NCBI RefSeq assembly: GCF_038003525.1
Contig: NZ_JBBOPI010000001.1
Location: 1,231,001-1,295,000, forward strand
Source: Solibacillus sp. FSL H8-0538
GTDB taxonomy: Bacteria > Bacillota > Bacilli > Bacillales_A > Planococcaceae
DNA: 64,000 nucleotides
Direction: 5' to 3'
Part shown: positions 25,720-35,042 of the stretch, piece by piece
Position numbering within the stretch: position 1 is the stretch's first letter
Layout of the letters: every line of letters starts with the position of its first letter
Translations under genes and position numbers: made by a program
The notes under the pieces: model-generated
Seen by the model: only the letters and a program-made list of their open reading frames with translations
Told to the model about the DNA's origin: nothing
Database searches by the model: none

Positions 25720-25767
25720 TAGTAAAACAAAGGTCATATTCAATAGGAGTATGGCTTTTCTTATGGA

Positions 25768-25831
25768 ATAAAAACCATGAATCATCGAGTTGCTTCCTCC
25801 TCAACTCACAAGATGGTGCATGGTTTTTATT
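25768..25831 (+). terminator. Large inverted repeat after the membrane protein gene
   Basis: AAAAACCATG and CATGGTTTTT flank an inner AGTTG/CAACT stem, a long hairpin ending in a T-rich run. Confidence 0.6.
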
Positions 25832-25858
25832 TTATAAACCTTGAAAGGAATGAATGGA

Positions 25859-26044
25859 ATGGCGACAGCAAAAGAAATTCTACTGGAAAATAAACGCGAA
25901 ATGGAAAAGCATTTTAAGCACATTGAGGAGCGAATAAATATATTACAAGAAGATATCGCTACTGCTCATCAGCAAAGGAAAGAAATCAAGTCAACTATCG
26001 TTAGCATTGATCTAGCGTTAGTCCAGATTGAAGAAGGTGAATAA
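25859..26044 (+). CDS. Small coiled-coil phage protein
   Basis: A 61-residue coiled-coil protein (KREMEKHFKHIEERINILQE). ATG 25859 with GAAAGGA upstream. Overlaps the next gene by 8 bp. First of three linked genes ending in HNH. Confidence 0.55.
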   Translation: MATAKEILLENKREMEKHFKHIEERINILQEDIATAHQQRKEIKSTIVSIDLALVQIEEGE

Positions 26045-26360
26045 CATAGGGACTATTTACGCTAAGTGCAACAAATCATGCGGTCACAAGTGGCACGTTG
26101 CACACTTCAATAAGGACAAACTACCAGGTGGTGTTGAGAAGACCTACTTCACTTGCCCAAATTGTCAGCGCGATTACGTCTGCTTCTATACAGATGAACA
26201 CGTTCGCCAGTTACTGAAGAAGGTGCGAGAGATTGACCGACAATTAAAGTGGAAAGCAGGGACAGATGAGTATCAGACATTGGTATCAATGCAGATCTCT
26301 TTGCGTGAAGAAATCAAGAAGCACATGAATGAATTGAAGGCAGCTGCTATTGATGGTTAA
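26037..26360 (+). CDS. Zinc-ribbon phage protein
   Basis: A 107-residue protein with CNKSC and CPNCQRDYVC (zinc ribbon) and a charged helical tail. GTG 26037 with GAAGAAGG upstream. Precedes the HNH gene and overlaps it by 8 bp; such proteins are common at this place in HK97-type phages. Confidence 0.6.
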   Translation: MNNIGTIYAKCNKSCGHKWHVAHFNKDKLPGGVEKTYFTCPNCQRDYVCFYTDEHVRQLLKKVREIDRQLKWKAGTDEYQTLVSMQISLREEIKKHMNELKAAAIDG

Positions 26361-26679
26361 CAACAAGCCCTATGACAAGTACTCGCGCAACAAGGACCGT
26401 GACCGCTTCTATCATTCTACCGCTTGGAAACGTGCTCGCGAGCTTGCATTGCTTCGAGATAGCTACCTATGCCAAGAGTGCTTGAAGCATAAGCGCATCA
26501 CCAATGCCGACATGGTTCATCATATCGTTGAGGTAAAGGATGACATCAAGCTAGCACTAACGTTAAATAACTTAATCAGTCTCTGCAATCAATGCCACAA
26601 CAAGCAGCACGGTCAGCAGGGTTATACATCTAACAAGCTAAAGGTCGTTACGATACAAGCTAACCCTGAAATAATCTAA
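26353..26679 (+). CDS. HNH endonuclease
   Basis: A 108-residue nuclease with the HNH signature: HHIVEVKDD, then LNNLISLCNQCHNKQHG, and an upstream CQEC pair for zinc. In cos-type phages the HNH protein next to TerS/TerL is required for terminase cutting of genome ends. Confidence 0.93.
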   Translation: MVNNKPYDKYSRNKDRDRFYHSTAWKRARELALLRDSYLCQECLKHKRITNADMVHHIVEVKDDIKLALTLNNLISLCNQCHNKQHGQQGYTSNKLKVVTIQANPEII

Positions 26680-26730
26680 TTCTACACTTTAGTTAATTAA
26701 AGTTTATACTAAAAATATATTATTCTATTA

Positions 26731-26825
26731 TAGCCCCCCCTTAAAGTTTTTTTAAAATAATATATACCCTACACCGGATGCCTCAATCGCTGAGTGCGCG
26801 AGGTGTTTTTTAGGTAAAGGGGGGT
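26731..26825. other. Candidate cos / packaging region
   Basis: Between HNH and TerS, CCCCCCTT (26735-26742) and AAGGGGGG (26817-26824) form an inverted repeat about 74 bp apart in otherwise AT-rich DNA. The place is right for a cos site in an HNH-containing phage, but no cut site can be proved from sequence alone. Confidence 0.4.
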
Positions 26826-26856
26826 CAGCAAAAACTCCATGAAAGGAGGCGAAAAA

Positions 26857-27174
26857 GTGGCGATTCCAACAGCAGCCAAAATTCGCAAATATTTGGGCGA
26901 AAATTATCAAAAATCTGATGATGAGATAATTCAGCTTTACGTGGAGACACATAGATTTTATCGTCGACTGAAAAAAGAGGTTGATAGTAATGATCTAATG
27001 ATGGAGTACACAAATAAAGCGGGTGCAACAAACGTCATTAAAAATCCAATGGCCATTGAGTTAACAAAAACGGTTCTTGTATTGAACAACTTACTAAAAT
27101 CACTCGGTCTCACTCCAGCGCAACGAAAGCAACTAGAAGGTGATGACGATGACGAAGATTTCGATAACTTCTAG
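26857..27174 (+). CDS. terS: Terminase small subunit, P27 family
   Basis: A 105-residue DNA-recognition subunit. NPMAIELTKTVLVLNNLLKS and LGLTPAQRKQL are typical of the P27 family; the C-terminus is very acidic (DDDDEDFDNF). The GTG at 26857 follows AAAGGAGG. Overlaps TerL by 26 bp. Confidence 0.87.
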   Translation: MAIPTAAKIRKYLGENYQKSDDEIIQLYVETHRFYRRLKKEVDSNDLMMEYTNKAGATNVIKNPMAIELTKTVLVLNNLLKSLGLTPAQRKQLEGDDDDEDFDNF

Positions 27175-28918
27175 TTCTATCGAAATTAAGAAATGGTACG
27201 ATGCTTGGAAAGCTGAACAAATTGAAAAGGGACATATCTTGTTAGATGCTTCTCCTAATCTATTAACAACTTGGTATGCTGAACGTGTTTTAGCAGGTGA
27301 CATCATTGCTGGTGAGAAAGTAAAGCTTGCTTGTACCCGACATATGAACGATCTTGACCGTCAAGGCACAGATGAATTCCCCTATATTTTTGATGAAGAG
27401 ATGGGTCACCGTCCGATTCGCTTTACCGAAAAGTTTTGTAAGCCATCAAAAGGCGATTACAACAAATTGGTGTTGCAGCCGTGGCAACATTTTGAAATAG
27501 GTTCTCTATATGGTTGGGTTCACCGTGACACGTATTACCGCCGATTTCGTGAAGGAGTCGTTTTTGTCGCTCGTAAGAATGGTAAAACAACAAAGATTTC
27601 GGCGTTGTCCGATTATGCAGTTTGTAAAGACAATGAGCCAGGAGCACGCGTTTATATTTTGGCCAACACGAAGCAGCAAGCAGGAGAGTTATTTGATGAA
27701 GCGAGAGCAATGATTCAATCCTCTCCATCATTAAGAAAAAAATTAAGAGAAAATCAAAAAGGCATTTTCCATGACCAAAGCAAAAGTAAAATCGAATCTC
27801 GTGCATCTGATTCAAAAAAATTAGACGGACTCAATACACACCTGGGTATCTTTGACGAGATTCACGAGTTTAAAGACTTTAAATTAATTAACGTTATTAA
27901 GCGTTCTTGGTCTGCACGAAAGCAGCCAATGGTTCTCTATATTACAACGGCAGGATATGAGCTTGACGGTCCACTAGTTGAATATTACGAAATTGGCACA
28001 GACGTTTTACAAGGAACGAACACGCAGGATCGTAAATTTTATCTGTTATTCGAGTTAGATCACGAAGACGAAATCAATAATCCGGAAATGTGGATTAAAG
28101 CAAATCCAAATATCGGTGTTTCGCTTGATCTCCCACAGCTTGTTGAAGATTTCAATTCAGACAAAGACACTCCTGCAGAGTTCGCCGATTGGGTTACCAA
28201 GCAGTTTAATATTTTTGCAAAAGCAAACGGCCAATCATTTATTACTTATCAGACGTTGAAGAAAAACAATAAAACAATAGATATGGATAGCTTGATTGGA
28301 ATGGAATGTGTCGGTGGTTTCGACTTATCATCGACAGAAGATTTCACAAGCGCCAATTTAGAATTTCCTCTCTATGATACTAGAGAGGTTTTTGTTTTGT
28401 CCCATTCGTGGGTGACAGAGAAAAAGGTAAATGAGGATGCTGAAAAACTCCCATATCGTGAACTTGAAAAAGCAGGAGAATTAACAATTTGTGAAGGTGA
28501 TTATATTGATTATCAGCTCGTTTATGAGTGGTTTGTTGAGCAAAGCGAGATGTACAATATTTTAAAAATCACATATGACCGAGCAAATGCGTTCCGCTTA
28601 GTGAAGGCACTTGAAGCATACGGTTTTGAAATGCAGGTAACGATTCAAGGTCCAATCACGTTGAGTCCGGCAATTAAGGATCTAAAGGAAATGTTTTTAG
28701 ATGGCAATGTGATTTTCAATAATAACCGTTTGCTCCGCTGGTATATAAACAATGTACGTATTAAAGAAGACCCTAAAAAGAACTGGATGGCTTCAAAACA
28801 GAGTAGGTATCGTAAAATAGATGGATTTGCATCGATGGTCAATTCACATACAGAAGTGATGGTCCTACTAAGTGAAGTGAAACCGACTGGCAATGCAGGG
28901 TTTATTTCAGTGACTTAA
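27149..28918 (+). CDS. terL: Terminase large subunit
   Basis: A 589-residue packaging motor and nuclease. Walker A-type VARKNGKTTKIS (about 145), Walker B LGIFDEIHEF (about 235), a motif III-like LYITTAGY, and the nuclease Asp in GGFDLSSTEDFT. Later segments (KITYDRANAFRLVKAL; MVNSHTEVMVLL) fit the RNase H-like domain. ATG 27149 is at correct spacing from AGAAGG. Confidence 0.95.
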   Translation: MTKISITSSSIEIKKWYDAWKAEQIEKGHILLDASPNLLTTWYAERVLAGDIIAGEKVKLACTRHMNDLDRQGTDEFPYIFDEEMGHRPIRFTEKFCKPSKGDYNKLVLQPWQHFEIGSLYGWVHRDTYYRRFREGVVFVARKNGKTTKISALSDYAVCKDNEPGARVYILANTKQQAGELFDEARAMIQSSPSLRKKLRENQKGIFHDQSKSKIESRASDSKKLDGLNTHLGIFDEIHEFKDFKLINVIKRSWSARKQPMVLYITTAGYELDGPLVEYYEIGTDVLQGTNTQDRKFYLLFELDHEDEINNPEMWIKANPNIGVSLDLPQLVEDFNSDKDTPAEFADWVTKQFNIFAKANGQSFITYQTLKKNNKTIDMDSLIGMECVGGFDLSSTEDFTSANLEFPLYDTREVFVLSHSWVTEKKVNEDAEKLPYRELEKAGELTICEGDYIDYQLVYEWFVEQSEMYNILKITYDRANAFRLVKALEAYGFEMQVTIQGPITLSPAIKDLKEMFLDGNVIFNNNRLLRWYINNVRIKEDPKKNWMASKQSRYRKIDGFASMVNSHTEVMVLLSEVKPTGNAGFISVT

Positions 28919-28936
28919 TCAGGAGGAGGTGAGAAA

Positions 28937-30154
28937 TTGAAATTTTGGCAACGTGTAAAAGTGTCGGCTTACTCAGCATATGTATCATGGAAAGGTGCAG
29001 GCTACAATTTTACTAATTGGATAGGGCGAACCTTTTGGGGCATCGACAATGGACAATTAGCCACAAATGAAACAATTTTTAGTGTAATTAGTCGTTTGGC
29101 TAATACCGTTTCAGCACTTCCGATTAAGCTCCATCAAAATTATAAGCTCGTCACAGACCACCAAGCTTACGACACATTAGTAAATGAGCCAAACCAAAAT
29201 ATGAACTCCTTTGATTTGTTGAATGCGCTAGAAGTGAGCCGAAATGAATCAGGGAATGGTTATGCAGTTATTTTGCGTGATATTAGACAACAAGCCCATG
29301 AAATTATACCTTTAGATCCGTCATGTGTAACAGAATTTATTAATCGAGATGACGGTGCGCTCTGGTATAAGGTGCAAGGTGAGACTAATACAATGTATGT
29401 TCACAACAGCGACATGCTGCATGTAAAACATATTCGTGGTCCGTCACGTTGGCGAGGCATTAATCCATTAAAAGTTTTATCCAATACGATTAAATATGAT
29501 AAGGCTGTGCAGGAATTTAGCTTGTCTGAGATGGAGAAGAAAGAATCATTCATTTTGAAGTATAAAGCCAACGTGGACACGGAAATGCGAGATCGTATTA
29601 TTAGTGATTTCCGTCGCTTTTATGCAGAAAATGGAGGAATATTATTCCAAGAGCCAGGGGTAGAAATTGATAAATTACAAAAACAATACTTTGCATCAGA
29701 CACGTTGGCATCGGAACGAATTACACGTTCACGAGTAGCCAACGTTTTTAATGTGCCAGTTAGCTTTTTAAATGATGTTGAAGGTGGCTCCATGTCATCT
29801 AATGAACAAATGATGATTCAGTTCGTTAACATGACGCTGCTTCCAATTGTGCGCCAATATGAGCATGAGTTTAACCGTAAATTACTTACTAGCGAGGACC
29901 GTAAGCGCGGCATGTACTTTAAATTCAATTTGGGTGGACTACTGCGCGGCGATACTTCAGCACGTACACAATTTTATCAGGCTATGTTACGTAGCGGCGC
30001 CATGAAACCGGATGAGGTACGAATGCTTGAAGATCTCGCTCCTATGGGTGGTATGGCTGACGTTTTATGGATAAGTGGCGACCTGTACCCGCAGGAAATG
30101 GACCCGACATTGCGTAAATCAAATAAATCGCCTATAGAGGGAGGTGAAATTTAG
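28937..30154 (+). CDS. Portal protein, HK97 type
   Basis: A 405-residue dodecameric portal subunit forming the DNA entry vertex. Family segments: TNETIFSVISRLANTVSALP, HVKHIRGPSRWRGINPL, RVANVFNVPVSFL and SSNEQMMIQFVNMTLLPI. TTG start with GGAGGAGGTGAG upstream. Stop overlaps the protease start. Confidence 0.95.
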   Translation: MKFWQRVKVSAYSAYVSWKGAGYNFTNWIGRTFWGIDNGQLATNETIFSVISRLANTVSALPIKLHQNYKLVTDHQAYDTLVNEPNQNMNSFDLLNALEVSRNESGNGYAVILRDIRQQAHEIIPLDPSCVTEFINRDDGALWYKVQGETNTMYVHNSDMLHVKHIRGPSRWRGINPLKVLSNTIKYDKAVQEFSLSEMEKKESFILKYKANVDTEMRDRIISDFRRFYAENGGILFQEPGVEIDKLQKQYFASDTLASERITRSRVANVFNVPVSFLNDVEGGSMSSNEQMMIQFVNMTLLPIVRQYEHEFNRKLLTSEDRKRGMYFKFNLGGLLRGDTSARTQFYQAMLRSGAMKPDEVRMLEDLAPMGGMADVLWISGDLYPQEMDPTLRKSNKSPIEGGEI

Positions 30155-30912
30155 TGACAGTAAAGCAGAAACAACAAAATAAGTTCTTTCAAATGAAGGC
30201 GTCTGCTGACAATAAATCAGCTGACGTTTTTATTTATGGCGAAATTACAAAGTATGCGTGGGAGGAGTATGGTGAAGTTTCCTCTATTACATTTAAAAAT
30301 GAACTTGACGCGCTTGGAAGTGACATTGAAACAATCAATCTGTACATCAATAGTCCAGGTGGTAGCGTTTTTGAAGGCTTAGCAATCATTAATATGTTGC
30401 AACGTCATGGAGCACGCATTGTTGTTCATATTGACGCACTTGCAGCTTCTTGTGCGTCCATTATTGCAATGGTAGGCGATGAAATTCGAATGCCTTCGAA
30501 TAGCCTAATGATGATTCATAATGCTTGGACATGGGCAAGTGGTAACGCAGCACAATTACGCAAAGCAGCGGATGACATTGAGCGTATCAATCAGTCGGCT
30601 ATTCAGATTTACCTGGACAAAGCTGGTAACAAATTAGATGCGGATACATTACAAGCGCTACTAGATGCAGATACGTGGCTATCGGCTGAACAAGCATTTG
30701 AATACGGTCTTTGTGACGTTGTAGTTGAGGCAAGTAACGCGGCAGCTTGCGTTGATGAGGAATTAATGAAGCAATATAAAAATGTACCCCAAGAATTAAT
30801 GAAGCAGCCTCAAGTAAAAACACAAATGTCAGCCGAAGAAAAAGCGTTCCGTGAAAAAATCCTTGCAGATTCGAAGGCGAATCTTACTTATTTGAATGCA
30901 TTAAATATTTAA
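30154..30912 (+). CDS. ClpP-like prohead protease
   Basis: A 252-residue S14-family serine protease that trims the capsid during head maturation. Catalytic Ser lies in DALAASCASIIAM and His in LMMIHNAW; INLYINSPGGSVFEGLAI is the ClpP handle and oxyanion region. Order portal-protease-capsid is standard. Confidence 0.94.
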   Translation: MTVKQKQQNKFFQMKASADNKSADVFIYGEITKYAWEEYGEVSSITFKNELDALGSDIETINLYINSPGGSVFEGLAIINMLQRHGARIVVHIDALAASCASIIAMVGDEIRMPSNSLMMIHNAWTWASGNAAQLRKAADDIERINQSAIQIYLDKAGNKLDADTLQALLDADTWLSAEQAFEYGLCDVVVEASNAAACVDEELMKQYKNVPQELMKQPQVKTQMSAEEKAFREKILADSKANLTYLNALNI

Positions 30913-30934
30913 TAAAAATTAGGAGGTTTTCTAC

Positions 30935-32146
30935 ATGAAATCATATTTAACAGCAGCAGTCACAATGGCAATGCTTATGCCACATGACTTAACAATGTTC
31001 GGAAAAAAAACGATTTACGAATTAAAGCAAGCGATGGCAACTCTTGGTCAGCAACTTGCGAAAACAGAGGAAGATTTAGGTGCAAAAGCAATGGACCCAT
31101 CAGCTTCCATTGAAGATATTAAAGCGGCGCAATCATCGAAAGCGGATCTTCAGGCGCGTTTTGATGTAATCAAGCAACAGCATGATCAACTTGAAGCAGA
31201 GCAAACTGCAAAGTTCGCACAGCAAAAAGCGGGTATATCAGGTATCGAGAATCCACAACAAAAAGTGGTTGCGGCGAAAGCATCATTAATTCGTTCTACG
31301 ATGCGTAGCAAAGTAATTGATAATGATGTGCGCGCGGCACTAGGAGACGATGTTGCATCAGGTGGAGGTAAGTTCCTACCGAAAACGGTTTCTAATGACG
31401 TTATTCTTGCACCACTTGCGAAAAATCCATTACGGGGGCATTCTGCTGTTACTCAAATCACAAACCTTGAATTGCCACGCCTATCGTTTATATTAGATGA
31501 TGATGATTTTATTGCAGACATGGCAACAGCGAAAGAACTTGAAGCAAAAGGCGACACAGTAACCTTCACGCGAAATAAATTCAAAGTATTCGCAGGTGTA
31601 TCCGAAACGGTTATAAACGGTTCAGATGCTGATTTAGTTGGTCATGTTGAAAATGCGCTTAAATCGGGTGTAGCTGCAAAAGAAAAGAAAGTAGCTTTTG
31701 CTGCAACGCCAAAAGTTGGAGAAGAACACATGAGTTTCTATTCGACAGAAAATGCAATTGCAAAAGTGACTGGTGCCGACACTTACACGGCTATTCGCAA
31801 AGCGATTGCTAATCTACATGAAGATTACCGTGAGAATGCCAAAATCCTCATGTCCTATGCTGATTATTCTGACATCATCGAAAAATTAGCAAATGGTAAT
31901 GCAACTCTATATACTGCACAACCTGAGCAAGTATTAGGCAAGCCAGTTATCTTTGCGGATGCTGCAACAAAACCAATCGTAGGGGATTTATCTTATTCTC
32001 ACTTTAACTACGATATTGGTGAGACGTTTGAGCGTGACAAAGATATCAAAACAGGCATTGAACAATTTGTTGTCACAGCTTACTTTGATCACCGTATTAA
32101 ATTAGCCTCTGCATTCCGTATTGCAGATGTAGTCGCAACTCCTTAA
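30935..32146 (+). CDS. Major capsid protein, HK97 fold
   Basis: A 403-residue capsid precursor. About 26-105 is the predicted coiled-coil delta (scaffold) domain (IYELKQAMATLGQQLAKTEE) expected to be removed by the protease. The HK97-fold body follows (FLPKTVSNDVILAPLAKNPL; later KPVIFADAATKPIVGDL). The first about 22 residues are hydrophobic and Met-rich, an unusual N-terminal extension, but AGGAGG precisely precedes this ATG. Confidence 0.93.
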   Translation: MKSYLTAAVTMAMLMPHDLTMFGKKTIYELKQAMATLGQQLAKTEEDLGAKAMDPSASIEDIKAAQSSKADLQARFDVIKQQHDQLEAEQTAKFAQQKAGISGIENPQQKVVAAKASLIRSTMRSKVIDNDVRAALGDDVASGGGKFLPKTVSNDVILAPLAKNPLRGHSAVTQITNLELPRLSFILDDDDFIADMATAKELEAKGDTVTFTRNKFKVFAGVSETVINGSDADLVGHVENALKSGVAAKEKKVAFAATPKVGEEHMSFYSTENAIAKVTGADTYTAIRKAIANLHEDYRENAKILMSYADYSDIIEKLANGNATLYTAQPEQVLGKPVIFADAATKPIVGDLSYSHFNYDIGETFERDKDIKTGIEQFVVTAYFDHRIKLASAFRIADVVATP

Positions 32147-32193
32147 TTGGAGTTAGCGGCTTTTAATTTTGTCTTTGAAAGAAGGTGAATTAC

Positions 32194-32442
32194 ATGTACA
32201 AAGTGATTAATCGATTTAAAGAAAATCGACACGCAGGTCACATTTATGAGCCTGGAGATATCTATCCAACTGAGGGAAAAGAACTCGATGAATCGCGTGC
32301 AACATTTTTAACCCAACCCCACCACATTTATGGCGTACCGTTTTTGAAAATTGTGGAAGATAAGACATCTGAACCACCAGTTCCAAAAACAACAAGAGCT
32401 AAAAAAGCACCGGCTACTACCGTAGAAAAAGGTGATGAATAA
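32194..32442 (+). CDS. Small head-region protein
   Basis: An 82-residue protein (HAGHIYEPGDIYPTEGKELD) with a Lys/Ala/Pro tail. It lies between capsid and connector, where small unnamed head proteins occur. ATG 32194 with GAAGGTG upstream. Confidence 0.65.
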   Translation: MYKVINRFKENRHAGHIYEPGDIYPTEGKELDESRATFLTQPHHIYGVPFLKIVEDKTSEPPVPKTTRAKKAPATTVEKGDE

Positions 32443-32807
32443 TGGCTGAGGAAACTTACTCATTATTAGATGAGCTCAAGGAATTCTTACGTGTTGATGG
32501 GGAGGATGAAGGACGTTCCCTCAAGACATTTTTAACGTCAGCCCAGATTTATTTAGAGGGAGCGGGTGTGAAACAGCCCAATGATTATTATCTTGAAATT
32601 GACGGAAGAGAAGTGTTTGCCCAACATCGCTTAGCCGTCATGGTGCTCGCTACACACTTTTATGAAAACCGCCTAGCAATTACACCGACGACGATTAAAG
32701 TAGAACAAATTCCAATTCCATATGGTGTTCAGTCGATGATTTTACAACTAAAGTGGGTGAATCCTGATGAACTATCAACACAACAACAATCCAGCGAAAC
32801 TGAATAA
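32442..32807 (+). CDS. Head-tail connector protein (gp6/gp15-like)
   Basis: A 121-residue helical adaptor (SLLDELKEFLRVDGEDEGRS; HRLAVMVLATHFYENR; VQSMILQLKW) that should sit under the portal. Overlaps the previous gene by one base and the next by 41 bp. Confidence 0.85.
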   Translation: MAEETYSLLDELKEFLRVDGEDEGRSLKTFLTSAQIYLEGAGVKQPNDYYLEIDGREVFAQHRLAVMVLATHFYENRLAITPTTIKVEQIPIPYGVQSMILQLKWVNPDELSTQQQSSETE

Positions 32808-33108
32808 CCGCATACTTTTTCAAACACCACCTGATCCAAAAGCAATTGGACCTGATGGCTACGCATCGGAAGAATGGACGGATTATAAAAAAGTGTGGGC
32901 TGAAATTAAAACGCAGCGCGGCTACAAAGTATTTAATTCTGATGCTACTCAGTGGCAAGGGAAGAGTATTTTCGGTGTTCGATATCATGAGGATCTTTCT
33001 GAGGAAATGCGAATTGTTTTTAAAGAAAAAACCTACGAAATTGAATCAATAGTCAACGATGATGAACGTAATCAGTGGCTCACTATTATCGCGGCGGAGG
33101 TGTTGTAG
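32767..33108 (+). CDS. Head closure protein (SPP1 gp16 / phage_H_T_join type)
   Basis: A 113-residue beta-rich protein with WAEIKTQRGYKVFNSDATQW and EIESIVNDDERNQWLTI, the typical stopper pattern. Confidence 0.85.
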   Translation: MNYQHNNNPAKLNNRILFQTPPDPKAIGPDGYASEEWTDYKKVWAEIKTQRGYKVFNSDATQWQGKSIFGVRYHEDLSEEMRIVFKEKTYEIESIVNDDERNQWLTIIAAEVL

Positions 33109-33531
33109 TTGGAAATTAATTTTAGTGGTCTTGATGCAGTAATGCAAAATATAGCTCGAATGGCTATTGAAGAAGATACCGAACGTAAGGCTCTGATCAA
33201 AGCAGCCAAAGTTGTAAAAGATGCGATTTCGGAAGAGGCGCCAGTTGACAAGCGCTCAGGAGAAGATTCTGCAACACTTAAAAACAACATTAAATCAAGC
33301 CGTCCTGTCGATGGCGAAGTGAAAATTCACACTGGGCAAGCTTATCACGCTCACTTAGTTGAGTTTGGTCGTTCAGCAGGTTCTGCAGTCGCCAAAAAGA
33401 AGGGGAAAGAGCAGAAAGTCACATGGGGCGCAACTGCAGCGAATCCCTTCTTTACACGCGGATTTGAAGGCAGTAAAGATACTGCGATGCTGGAAATGGC
33501 AGAAGTCATTAAAAGGGATTTGAAACTATGA
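33109..33531 (+). CDS. HK97 gp10-family tail completion protein
   Basis: A 140-residue protein with KAAKVVKDAISEEAPVDK, HTGQAYHAHLVEFGRS and ANPFFTRGFE, the gp10 family signature. Overlaps the next gene by 4 bp. Confidence 0.88.
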   Translation: MEINFSGLDAVMQNIARMAIEEDTERKALIKAAKVVKDAISEEAPVDKRSGEDSATLKNNIKSSRPVDGEVKIHTGQAYHAHLVEFGRSAGSAVAKKKGKEQKVTWGATAANPFFTRGFEGSKDTAMLEMAEVIKRDLKL

Positions 33532-33872
33532 TTGATATTAATACTCATATTATTAGTGCGCTCAGTCCACTCAATAAAGCTGTAGCCTTTCAAGCATTAC
33601 CAAAAGGCTCAACTCTGCCTGATCAGTATGTTACGTTTTTAGAAATTAATGCAAATCCGTCACTAGAAGCAGCGGATAAGGAATTTGAAACAGAACGTCT
33701 TATCCAGCTAAACATTTGGTCAAAGTCAAATCCTCATACACTTTCTGAAAACATTAAGAAGTTAATGGACCAAGCAGGTTATGAGCGTACATTTGAACAC
33801 GACGCACCATATAACGAAGGCGACTCACACTTTAATAAAGTGATGCGGTTTGCCTTTTTTGACGACTACTAA
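33528..33872 (+). CDS. Tail terminator-like protein (DUF3168/gp17 type)
   Basis: A 114-residue protein with QYVTFLEINANPSLEAADKE and LIQLNIWSKSNPHTL, as in minor tail proteins at this position. Confidence 0.78.
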   Translation: MIDINTHIISALSPLNKAVAFQALPKGSTLPDQYVTFLEINANPSLEAADKEFETERLIQLNIWSKSNPHTLSENIKKLMDQAGYERTFEHDAPYNEGDSHFNKVMRFAFFDDY

Positions 33873-33889
33873 AATTAGGGGGTTCTTAA

Positions 33890-34462
33890 ATGACACCATT
33901 AAATGAAAAACCACAGAAAATTAGTTTAAAGAAAATCCATTATGCAATTATGACGAACGAAGCTACAGAAGCGTGGGGAGCAGTTAAAACATTAACAATG
34001 CCTATCTCTTTAACGTTAACACCGAATTTTTCTGAAGCGCACCTTGATGCCGGGGACCGTGTTGTAGACTCTGAGGCGCAACTTGATTCCATTACAATTG
34101 CCGGAGAAACTGCGGATTTACCAACAGAAGTATTAGTTGACTGGTATGGCCATGCGATGTCAGACGAGGGTGGTATTATCACCAACTCAAATGACTCGCC
34201 TAATCCGATTGCAATTGGTTTTGAATCTGGCTCTAAGCTGACTTGGTTCTTCAAATCAAAATTAAAACCGGGTGAAGAAGCGGCAGCTACTCGTAAAAAA
34301 GGAGAAACAAATTACAAAACGTATCCTTTCAGCGGCGAAGCATTACCTCTTATCAACGGAAACATTAAACATGTCGTCGATACACGCGATACTGGAGTGA
34401 CAGCAACAGCAGAAACTTTCTTTGCTACAGTAACATTACCGACAATTACGCCAACACCTTAA
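33890..34462 (+). CDS. Major tail protein
   Basis: A 190-residue tail tube subunit of the phi13-like family (IHYAIMTNEATEAWGAVKTL; ADLPTEVLVDWYGHAMSDEG; IAIGFESGSKLTWFF). It is the only full-length tube candidate and sits directly before the tail chaperone genes. Confidence 0.87.
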   Translation: MTPLNEKPQKISLKKIHYAIMTNEATEAWGAVKTLTMPISLTLTPNFSEAHLDAGDRVVDSEAQLDSITIAGETADLPTEVLVDWYGHAMSDEGGIITNSNDSPNPIAIGFESGSKLTWFFKSKLKPGEEAAATRKKGETNYKTYPFSGEALPLINGNIKHVVDTRDTGVTATAETFFATVTLPTITPTP

Positions 34463-34541
34463 TTCTAATAAAAGCGGTCCTTTCGAGGGCTGCTTTTCTT
34501 TTTAAATTTAATAATGTACTTAACGAAAAGGATGGGATTTC

Positions 34542-34844
34542 ATGAAAATTGTAGTACGCATTAAAGGTGAAGATAAAACGTTTATAAACGATTTCGTAGC
34601 AGCACGAATTTTCCGCAACGCACTAGCCTTAAACGAAAAAATGAAAGATCAAGGTACGAATATTTCTGTTGATACTTTTGATGAGATGGTGGAGTTCGTT
34701 ATTGCGGTCTTTAATCATCAATTTACTGTGGATGATTTTTATGACGGCGTAGAAGCGTACAAATTCCAAGATGAAATTATGCGCGTGTTTAATAGTGTAC
34801 TAAATGTAGGTGGTTTAGAAACAGTAGACTCTGAGGGAAAGTAA
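34542..34844 (+). CDS. Tail assembly chaperone, short form (gpG-like)
   Basis: A 100-residue protein translated in the zero frame (FVAARIFRNALALNEKMKDQ), ending at TAA 34842-34844. It partners with the frameshifted long form to coat the tape measure during assembly. Confidence 0.85.
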   Translation: MKIVVRIKGEDKTFINDFVAARIFRNALALNEKMKDQGTNISVDTFDEMVEFVIAVFNHQFTVDDFYDGVEAYKFQDEIMRVFNSVLNVGGLETVDSEGK

Positions 34845-35008
34845 GTAATAATCCTTACGAAAGCATTAAGCAAATGTATAGGGACTTACTAAAAGCCGGA
34901 TACAAGCTCCATGAGATTGACCAGATGGATATTCATTTTTGGTATGAGCTTATGAGCGATTATGAGGAAATTGAAGAGGTCACAGCAGATGATATTAATT
35001 GGCTGTGA
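34542..35008 (+). CDS. Tail assembly chaperone, frameshifted long form (gpGT-like)
   Basis: The heptamer GGGAAAG (34835-34841) lies in the X XXY YYZ register immediately before the zero-frame stop. A -1 slip continues from GTA (34841) for 55 codons to TGA 35006-35008, adding VSNNPYESIKQMYRDLLKAG and ending DDINWL. The extension has no good start codon of its own and lies exactly between the chaperone and the tape measure, as in lambda G/GT. Confidence 0.85.
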
Positions 35009-35042
35009 TTTTTATTTTGCCTAAAAAGGCGGTGAAGAATAT

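Noticed and set aside
25173-25730. 185-codon antisense ORF across the membrane protein gene at 25153-25719
   Set aside because: Low-complexity Ile/Thr-rich product with no ribosome site; the + strand frame gives clear membrane segments and has AAGGAGG.
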